From Symbiodinium natans (lineage: Eukaryota; Sar; Dinophyceae; Suessiales; Symbiodiniaceae): DNA of 10,500 bases. The stretch is from NCBI GenBank assembly GCA_905221605.1, contig CAJNDS010002128.1, positions 549,501 to 560,000 of the forward strand, written 5' to 3'. Shown in pieces: positions 5,929 to 10,500 of the stretch. Each line of letters begins with the position of its first letter. Positions within the stretch are counted from its first letter, which is position 1. The notes below the pieces were generated by a model, which was not told the origin of the DNA, did no database searches, and saw nothing but the letters and a program-made list of their open reading frames with translations. The translations under genes and the position numbers were made by a program.

Positions 5929-5998
5929 TCTAGGGTCTAGGGTCTAGGGTCTAGGGTTTAGGGTTTAGGGTTTAGGGTTTAGGGTTTAGGGTTTAGGG
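5929..5998 (+). repeat. TCTAGGG x4 then TTTAGGG array
   Basis: Four exact TCTAGGG units (5929-5956) are followed by about six TTTAGGG units, with a sharp boundary between variant and canonical blocks. Confidence 0.96.
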
Positions 5999-6095
5999 GG
6001 GTGCTAAGGATGTCCTACGTGCTCGTTGTAGGGAATGCGCGAGGTCGGGGTGCCTGATGTCCCCCGCCCCGTATCCCCTTTTGAAGGGGGTTAGA
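5999..6095. other. Short spacer before the inverted-repeat element
   Basis: A GC-rich 100-base stretch with no recognised feature apart from CCCCTTTTGAAGGGG near 6075, a short hairpin. Confidence 0.3.
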
Positions 6096-6229
6096 TACTT
6101 GAAGGTTCATGGTACTTACTAACCAATTATAACTGTACTTATAACCCGACTTATAATACCCCTAAAGGGCCTTATAGGGGTTATCGCAATTATAAGTAGG
6201 GTTATAAGCCCATTATTATTTGTCAAGTA
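6096..6229. mobile_element. MITE-like foldback element, copy 1 (134 bp)
   Basis: It begins TACTTGAAGGTTCATGGTAC and ends GTCAAGTA. The two halves are imperfect inverse copies over most of the length: CTTATAACCCGACTTATAAT on the left is answered by ATTATAAGTAGGGTTATAAG on the right, around the centre CCCCTAAAGGGCCTTATAGGGG. It is AT-rich and non-coding. The outermost TA at both ends would fit a TA target duplication, as made by Tc1/mariner-type transposases, but no transposase is present. Its left 72 bases recur in copy 2. Confidence 0.75.
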
Positions 6230-6434
6230 GGCTACCTTCCCTGAAGATGTCGGGGCTGAATGAGACTAGGGGCACCGTATTTTATAAGGGAAACCTACTA
6301 TTTTGGGGTCGACTATGGGGGTCCCCGATTTTCGTAAAGTCCCATGTAGCGTTCATAGGGGCGTATAGGAAATACAGCTTCAGGATGTTTAGGCAAGTTT
6401 CAAGTTCGGGAATTTGGTTCAGGGGATGATTCAG
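6230..6434. other. Spacer without a recognised gene
   Basis: One plus-strand open frame (6220-6429) begins inside the foldback element and has no recognised family. Palindromic GGGGGTCCCC lies near 6316. Weak resemblance to 1981-2040 is noted under findings. Confidence 0.3.
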
Positions 6435-6512
6435 TAGGGTTTAGGGTTTAGGGTTTAGGGTTTAGGGTTTAGGGTTTAGGGTTTAGGGTTCAGGGTTTAG
6501 GGTTCAGGGTTT
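6435..6512 (+). repeat. TTTAGGG array
   Basis: About eight canonical heptamers followed by TTCAGGG variants. Confidence 0.96.
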
Positions 6513-6723
6513 ATGGATTTAGGAGCTTGGGCTTGAGAGTGCTGTAGGGTTTTGTAGGGTTGAGGGCCAAGGGGTGTTCAGGGTTTAGGGTTCGATCAGG
6601 GCTTTCGGGAATTTCGGGGTGGTTAGGGTGCAGAGGAGTCAGGGCCTATGCATACTGTCACTGCGGACCATCCGAGAGAGAAGCACGCTAAGAGTTAGGT
6701 TTTAGAGTCTGGGGTTGAACCAG
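6513..6723. other. Spacer without a recognised gene
   Basis: Mixed sequence with isolated degenerate telomeric heptamers to about 6610, then unique sequence up to the second foldback element. Confidence 0.35.
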
Positions 6724-6815
6724 TACTTGAAGGTTCATGGTACTTACTAACCAATTATAACTGTACTTATAACCCTACTTATAATACCCCTAAAGGTACC
6801 ATGAACCTTCAAGTA
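6724..6815. mobile_element. MITE-like foldback element, copy 2 (92 bp, perfect 20-bp terminal inverted repeats)
   Basis: The ends TACTTGAAGGTTCATGGTAC (6724-6743) and GTACCATGAACCTTCAAGTA (6796-6815) are exact reverse complements. Its first 72 bases match copy 1 at 71 of 72 positions (one C to T-type change, ACCCGAC versus ACCCTAC). Most of the right arm of copy 1 is missing. It is non-coding and is flanked by TA at both ends. Confidence 0.8.
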
Positions 6816-6894
6816 GGTTGTAGATGTGAGGGGCTAGAGTTCCTGGCGCTCCGAAGCCATACGCCGGCGTCTCAGATCCATACCTCCTAGGCTC

Positions 6895-6959
6895 CCAAAA
6901 CCCTAAACCCAAAACCCAAAACCCAAAACCCTAAACCCTAAACCCTAAACCCTAAACCC
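6895..6959 (-). repeat. CCCTAAA array with CCCAAAA units
   Basis: Three CCCAAAA heptamers are followed by four CCCTAAA. Confidence 0.95.
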
Positions 6960-7349
6960 GGCTTTGTGTATTTTGGCTGACCAAGAATCTTAGAAGGGGC
7001 TTTTGTGACAGGCTTAAGGCTCACTGGAGCTTGCGTGGGGTTTCGGGCTTCGGATGACGCCGTTCTTCATGCCCTGGAATGGAAGTGACCAGTCTTCTTT
7101 CGCATGTTTCTGCGTCTCCACCGAGGTGTGGTCGCCGGCGCCACCGTCCATCTCCCACGGTCACAAGTGTCGGCTGAAACTTTTCGTCGGCCGCCGGTTT
7201 GAAGACACGGAGCTCCTTGTCCCTCGCATGGCAGAATGATCATGGCGTTGAAAAAGTGTCCTTCATCAGGGTGATGCTCATGTTGTCTGTTCATGAGATC
7301 TCGACCGTCTAGTCAGAACAGTAAATTTAATTGGAACACTGGTGTTATT
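6960..7349 (+). other. Possible coding island, several overlapping open frames
   Basis: GTGACAG at 7005-7011 could be an acceptor. Following it, one plus frame reads about 24 codons (including GFRASDDAVLHALEWK) to a TGA at 7086-7088, in the phase left by the island at 5837-5912. A second plus frame is open from about 7018 to a TGA at 7237-7239, with ATG at 7054, reading MTPFFMPWNGSDQSSF at its start. The minus frame 7294-7067 is also open. GC-rich codon composition makes long open frames likely by chance, so only one at most can be real. ATTTTGGCT at 6970-6978 is a nine-base match to the spliced leader, probably chance. Confidence 0.25.
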
Positions 7350-7445
7350 AAACCCTAAACCCTAAACCCTAAACCCTAAACCCTAATTAAACCCTAAACC
7401 CCAAACCCCAAACCCTAAACCTTAATCCCTAAAACCCTAAACCCA
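7350..7445 (-). repeat. CCCTAAA array
   Basis: Five clean units, a short AATT interruption, then CCCTAAA, CCCCAAA and CCTTAA variants. Confidence 0.95.
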
Positions 7446-7446
7446 G

Positions 7447-7567
7447 TCCTCCGGAGCCCTGAATCCATGGTTGGGGCTTCGTTTCAGGGGCGGGCCCCGA
7501 TCCGCTCGCGGGAAGGACACCTCGAGGGCTGCAAGACCTGGGACGGCCATTTCATTTCTCGTTCTCT
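7447..7567. other. Putative exon, GC-rich island
   Basis: On plus, possible acceptors are AACCCAG (ending 7446) and TTCGTTTCAG (ending 7487), and the donor is GTAGGGTTTAGGG from 7568. One plus frame is open throughout and includes LRSPESMVGASFQGRAPIRS. On minus, the acceptor CCCTACAG and the donor G then GTTTAGGG also frame a fully open reading that includes NEMAVPGLAALEVSFPRADR. Three of six frames are open, as expected by chance at this GC content. The strand is undecided. Confidence 0.35.
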
Positions 7568-7569
7568 GT

Positions 7570-7629
7570 AGGGTTTAGGGTTTAGGGTTTCGGGTTTAGG
7601 GTTTAGGGCTTAGGGTTTCGGGTTTAGGG
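7570..7629 (+). repeat. TTTAGGG array with TTTCGGG and CTTAGGG variants
   Basis: About eight heptamers starting three bases after the island. Confidence 0.94.
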
Positions 7630-7964
7630 CTCTTTGTGTTGGGAAGTAGGCAATCAGGGTACCATACATCGCGGTAAATAAAAGCCTTTGTCAGTGATGA
7701 TGGATACTTGAGCCCCTCACGAAGAGTCAGCAAGCTTACGCCCAAGTGGGGCTGCCTGAATTTCAGAAGAGGGTTCTTGCATAAGGCCTTTAGGGTTTTG
7801 AAGGCTTTGGAGATTGGGGCTATAGCCCTAAACCCCACAAAATTACGACGCAGCCTTTTGGATTCCGTGCCCAAGAATCCTGTCACCGTGTGCGATGCCC
7901 CCATGACCGTTTCCAACTCTTCCGAGGTAGCTGTGAATTTCAGCTTTGCCTGAAGCCAGCCCTC
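7630..7964. other. Non-repetitive stretch; opposite-strand open frames, no recognised gene
   Basis: A minus frame (7916-7596, 106 codons) and a plus frame (7708-7953, 81 codons) overlap almost completely. Neither belongs to a family I recognise, and the minus frame ends by reading through the telomeric array. Intron interior is the simplest explanation. Confidence 0.35.
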
Positions 7965-8045
7965 AACCCTAAACCCTAAACCCTAAGCCCTAAACCCAAA
8001 CCCCAAACCCAAAACCCTAAACCCTAAACCCTAAACCCTAAACCT
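7965..8045 (-). repeat. CCCTAAA array
   Basis: Clean units with CCCTAAG, CCCAAAC and CCCAAAA variants. A two-unit remnant lies further right at about 8077-8090. Confidence 0.94.
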
Positions 8046-8126
8046 TTCGGCTCTTCAAGCATGAAAGCCCATAAGCCCTAAACCCTTCGACCCCTCAACT
8101 TCAACACCTCCAACACCTAAAATATC

Positions 8127-8162
8127 CCTAAACCCTAAACCCTAAACCCTAAACCCTAAAGC
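8127..8162 (-). repeat. Short clean CCCTAAA array
   Basis: Five perfect heptamers immediately left of the next island. Confidence 0.95.
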
Positions 8163-8175
8163 CCGAGATCCTTAG

Positions 8176-8292
8176 AATCGTCCTGGAGCCCGAGATGCCA
8201 CGCCGTACCTGGAGCCCAAAAACCCTGAAAAACTAAACGCGCCAAGCACCTTGACCCCAACAACACCCAAGCACCCCAAACCCTCAAAACCT
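8176..8292 (+). other. Putative 117-nt exon, Pro/Thr/Lys-rich reading
   Basis: GATCCTTAG (8167-8175) precedes it, and AACCT then GTAGGGTGTAGGG follows at 8293. One plus frame is open for exactly 39 codons, beginning NRPGARDATPYLEPKNPEK and turning rich in P, T and K; the two other plus frames contain stops. AC-rich composition in the second half (near-telomeric CACCCCAAACCC) could by itself give a proline-rich frame. Confidence 0.35.
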
Positions 8293-8332
8293 GTAGGGTG
8301 TAGGGTTTAGGGTTTAGGGCTTAGGGTTTAGG
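8293..8332 (+). repeat. TTTAGGG array
   Basis: About five heptamers with GTGTAGGG and CTTAGGG variants. Confidence 0.92.
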
Positions 8333-8362
8333 CTTTACTCTGAAGCCAAACACCCTATATAC

Positions 8363-8420
8363 ACCCTGAACCCCTAAACCAAACCTAAACCCCAAACCCT
8401 GAAACCCTAACCCTAAACCC
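8363..8420 (-). repeat. Degenerate CCCTAAA array
   Basis: Mixed CCCCTAAA, CCTAAAC, CCCCAAA and CCCTAA (hexamer) units. Confidence 0.9.
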
Positions 8421-8428
8421 TCCTTCAG

Positions 8429-8474
8429 AGACTGGGAAACTGGCCCGTGGTGTTAGCGAGACCTCAGAGACGGG
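8429..8474 (+). other. Putative 46-nt exon, shortest island
   Basis: CCTCCTTCAG (8419-8428) is a pyrimidine-rich acceptor-like site, and GACGGG then GTCTTTGGG follows. The frame in phase with the preceding island reads RLGNWPVVLARPQRR. On the minus strand a frame reading SEVSLTPRASFPVSE with donor GGAGG then GTTTAGGG is also open. The product is unknown. Confidence 0.3.
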
Positions 8475-8545
8475 GTCTTTGGGTTTTGGGTTTAATGGGT
8501 AATGGGTTTAGGGTTCAGGGTTCGGGGGGGGGCTTGGGGGTTTAG
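8475..8545 (+). repeat. Degenerate TTTAGGG/TTTTGGG array
   Basis: Irregular units, including TTTAATGGG, then a nine-G run. Confidence 0.85.
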
Positions 8546-8673
8546 CAATTGTGGCTTGCGACTTGGGATTGACTTATGAAGTCCCTAAACCCTAAAACGC
8601 CGCCTTCTGGGCATTCATGCCTCCCTTGGGAGGGCGCGATTTCTTCCGCCAATCTGCATGGTTGCTAGATGAG

Positions 8674-8742
8674 AATGCGGGTTGCGGTTGCCAATCTTGA
8701 TGCTGGGCTCAAATATCACAAGCCAACCGCCCAGCCCACATT
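8674..8742. repeat. Imperfect inverted repeat
   Basis: AATGCGGGTTGCGGTTGCC (8674-8692) is answered by GCCAACCGCCCAGCCCACATT (8722-8742), with a few mismatches and one-base gaps, around a loop of roughly 29 bases. Confidence 0.6.
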
Positions 8743-8836
8743 CCCCAACCGCAGTCATACTTACAACCCAACCATAGTTCAACCATGTGCCCCCTGACGT
8801 CCCTGATGGGCTCGTACTTGGGATAATCCCTTATAT

Positions 8837-8858
8837 AACCCTACACCCGAGTAGGGTT
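8837..8858. repeat. 8-bp hairpin built on a telomeric word
   Basis: AACCCTAC (8837-8844), loop ACCCGA, GTAGGGTT (8851-8858). It is a minimal C-rich/G-rich telomeric inverted pair. Confidence 0.65.
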
Positions 8859-8995
8859 CTAAATGGTACCAAACCCAAACCCTAAACCTGAATGACTCTG
8901 ACCCTACATCCTAAACACCAAGTGGATTATAGGCACACATGAAGGCTTGTGAGAGCCAATGGAGTGCCAGAGAGTTTTGATGGCTTCTATTCCTT

Positions 8996-9101
8996 TGGGT
9001 TTAGGGGTTGTAGGGTTTAGGGCTTATTGGGGTTTATAGGGCTTATAGGGGTTTAGGGATTAAGTTTAGGGTTTGGGGTTTAAGGTGAAAGGGTTTAGGG
9101 G
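8996..9101 (+). repeat. Degenerate TTTAGGG array
   Basis: Units of 7-10 bases (GGGTTTATAGGG, GGGGTTTAGGG, GGGTTTGGGG). Confidence 0.85.
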
Positions 9102-9413
9102 CCACTGTGCGGTCATTCAGAGTGAGGGTTGTTTCGGGTACTCAAGGTAAGGGTCAGTGGCTTGGGCTTCTAGGGCTTCTGGAAACGTAGAAAACCCTAA
9201 ACCCCGTGGGGAAGGGCGGGGGGGGGAGGGGGGAAGGGGGGAAACCACAAGTACTGAAGGGTACTTGCCTTGGAGCCTTATTCTGAGAAAGCCGAATGCT
9301 TAGGACCCAACAAGCAACAGCCCCAAAGCCGTAAAACAAGCTGCGCATGCAGCGACTTTTGGTCTCATAGTTTTACCCAAAGTTTCGCTCGCTGGTTCAC
9401 CTAGTCGTGCCTG
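9102..9413. other. Non-telomeric stretch, no recognised gene
   Basis: Holds a short CCCTAAACCCC remnant (9192-9205), a G-rich run (9215-9241) and a hairpin CAAGTAC (9247-9253) with GTACTTG (9260-9266). The minus open frame 9348-9154 reads through the G-rich run as PLPPPPFP and is not accepted as a gene. Confidence 0.4.
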
Positions 9414-9586
9414 AAACCCCAAACCCCGGACCCCAAATTCCTAAGCCTGAGCCAAAAATCCCAATTTAAGTCCCTAGTTACAAACCCTAAACCTTAAACC
9501 CCAAACCTTAAACCCCAAACCCCAAACCTTAAACCCCAAACCCCAAACCCCAAACCCGAAACCCTAAACCCTAAACCCCCAACCCT
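9414..9586 (-). repeat. CCCCAAA/CCTTAAA array with a 14-base dimer unit
   Basis: After a degenerate start, CCTTAAACCCCAAA recurs several times between about 9490 and 9540, then CCCCAAA and CCCTAAA units. Confidence 0.93.
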
Positions 9587-9660
9587 GTGGATGCTCGGGG
9601 CAAGGCGGGAACTGGCTGAACGAAGGTGGGCACCTCGGCGGCTGCGAGAGATCCAGGGGT
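9587..9660. other. Putative exon, GC-rich island
   Basis: 74 bases between arrays. A plus frame is open with an ATG near 9592, reading MLGARRELAERRWAPRRL, but no CAG lies at the left border. A minus reading has better borders: acceptor ATCTCTCGCAG near 9646 and donor ACAGG then GTTGGGGG, with one frame reading AEVPTFVQPVPALPRAST. This island therefore favours minus, unlike most others. Confidence 0.3.
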
Positions 9661-10195
9661 GGGTTTGGGGTTTTGGGTTCAGGGTTTAAATGGTTTAGGG
9701 TTTAAAGGAATTAGGGTTTAAAGGGTTTAGGGTTTAGGGTTCAGGGATCAGGGTTTAGGGTTTAAAGGGTTTAGAGTTTAAAGGGTTTAGTTTTTTTAGG
9801 GTTTAAAGGGTTCAGGGTTTAAAGGGTTTAGAGTTTAAAGGGTTTAGGTTTTTTAGGGTTTAAAGGGTTCAGGGTTTAAAGGGTTTAGAGTTTAAAGGGT
9901 TTAGGGTTTAGGGTTGAGGGTTTAGGTTTTAGGGTGGGGTCAAGGGGCTTGAGGGGTTTAGAGGGGTTTAGAGGGTTTGTAGGGCTTAAGGGTCGTGCGG
10001 TGAAAGGTTTAGGGGTTTATAGGGTTTTAGGATTGAAGGGTTTATAGGGTTTTTGGGTTTAAAACGGGTTTTGGGTTTACAGGGCGTAGAGGGCTTGAGG
10101 GTTCATAGGGCTTAGGGGTTGAGGGTTGATGGGGTTTGGGGATCTAGGGTTGAGGGTTTAGGGGGGGCATTTTTGGGTTTATGGGCTCCCGGGAC
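9661..10195 (+). repeat. Large degenerate G-rich array (TTTAGGG, TTTAAAGGG, GGGTTTATA variants)
   Basis: About 530 bases of telomere-derived units with several length variants, including the nonamer TTTAAAGGG. A 57-bp higher-order repeat is embedded (listed separately). No open frame of interest. Confidence 0.92.
9761..9906 (+). repeat. 57-bp higher-order tandem repeat, about 2.6 copies
   Basis: Copies are at 9761-9817 and 9818-9874, with a partial one from 9875. Each is built from TTTAAAGGG, TTTAGAG, TTTAAAGGG, a T-rich TTTAGTTTTTTTAGGG-type unit, TTTAAAGGG and TTCAGGG. Copies 1 and 2 differ by a single base in the T-rich unit (G versus T). Confidence 0.85.
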
Positions 10196-10500
10196 TTGAG
10201 AAGGGTCTTTAAGGGCCAGGGTTTCGGGCCTTGGGAGCAGCTTATAGGCATCCAAGTAGACAGAGCTTGGCTTTCGGATCATTTTTTCTCAACACTGGGA
10301 ATATTTTTCCATACCAGAATCAGATAGAATATGCGTGAGGAGCATTTGTCGAAATCTACATGGCTTCCCGACCCCACAGAGAATATGGCTGGGGGTTAGA
10401 GGGTGTACATACCAGCCTGTTGGGTAGGGGGGGAACGAAAAGGGGGGGCGATAAACCTGTGTCCGTACTTGCGGGTAACATGCTCGCGCAACGGCTTCAG
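10196..10500 (-). other. Non-repetitive edge with a possible partial exon entering from the right
   Basis: On the minus strand a frame is open from the window edge (10500) to a TAA at 10398-10396, beginning LKPLREHVTRKYGHR. A GT donor (ACACAG then GTTTATC, about 10456) could end an exon after that segment, the rest being poly-G-derived. It is only 15-34 codons and belongs to no recognised family. The rest of the stretch shows nothing recognisable. Confidence 0.2.

Larger units (their letters stand above)
8293..8428 (+). other. Putative compact intron with complementary telomeric ends
   Basis: 136 bases: GTAGGGTGTAGGG followed by TTTAGGG units (8293-8332), about 30 bases of other sequence, a CCCTAAA-type array (8363-8420), then CCTCCTTCAG ending at 8428. 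GT and AG are at the borders, and the two arrays can pair with each other, bringing donor and acceptor together. This is the cleanest single example of the intron model. Splicing itself is not shown by the sequence. Confidence 0.35.
8546..8995. other. Mixed stretch with two inverted repeats, no recognised gene
   Basis: It contains a two-unit CCCTAAA remnant (8583-8597), an imperfect stem-loop (8674-8742), an 8-bp hairpin (8837-8858) and a short CCAAACCC/CCCTAAA remnant (8871-8888). From 8888 to 8996 lies another C-to-G gap with a possible acceptor GATTATAG (ending about 8932), but its frames contain stops unless a donor near 8974 is used. No gene is called. Confidence 0.35.

Noticed and set aside
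6580-6610. GGTTCGATCAGGG as a tRNA B-box
   Set aside because: No A-box, acceptor stem or anticodon arm could be fitted around it.
7596-7953. 106-codon minus frame and 81-codon plus frame in the same place
   Set aside because: Mutually exclusive, no recognised family, and the minus frame ends by reading telomeric repeat (SPKPETLSPKP).
1-10500. A true chromosome end (telomere) or a CRISPR array
   Set aside because: Heptamer arrays are in both orientations, short and interrupted, so not terminal. Repeats are contiguous heptamers without regular unique spacers, so not CRISPR.

Overview
This window is nuclear DNA from a eukaryote whose telomere-type repeat is the heptamer TTTAGGG (complement CCCTAAA). 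About thirty arrays of this heptamer and its one-base variants are scattered through it in both orientations, so it is internal repeat-rich sequence rather than a chromosome end. TTTAGGG is used by plants, green algae, chromerids, cryptophytes and dinoflagellates. I favour a dinoflagellate. The support is GC-rich, exon-sized islands separated by repeat-rich gaps, an ankyrin-like open reading frame, and a 12-base match to the 5' half of the dinoflagellate spliced leader at 44-55 (minus strand). This assignment is an inference. No bacterial features (operons, ribosome binding sites) and no rRNA or tRNA gene were recognised.

Layout. 1-529: single-copy-looking sequence with palindromes and spliced-leader-like fragments. 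530-873: a long CCCTAAA array, an island, then TTTAGGG arrays woven into three in-frame copies of a segment encoding roughly EYDPLKP. 863-1741 (minus): the only convincing long coding region, 292 aa with ankyrin-like helical repeats. 1742-4890: alternating C-rich and G-rich arrays with GC-rich islands between them, plus a 150-base nearly pure G tract at 3227-3376. 4891-5771: the longest stretch free of telomeric repeat, with no recognisable gene. 5772-7088: arrays, an island and two copies of a small inverted-repeat element (6096-6229 and 6724-6815), the clearest mobile element here. 7350-9660: more arrays and islands. 9661-10195: a large G-rich array with a 57-bp higher-order repeat. 10196-10500: non-repetitive edge.

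The most interesting pattern is the order of arrays. Wherever a C-rich (CCCTAAA) array is followed by a G-rich (TTTAGGG) array, the gap is 54-147 bases (ten cases, about 100 on average). These gaps are mostly GC-rich, and most have a CAG or TAG close to the C-rich side and a GT at the G-rich side. Gaps in the other order (G-rich then C-rich) run from about 30 to 880 bases. This is what would be seen if the islands are exons and the introns begin with TTTAGGG and end with CCCTAAA, so that each intron's two ends are complementary. The island strand is not settled, because splice-like signals can be found on both strands and GC-rich islands are open in several frames. All exon calls are therefore low confidence.
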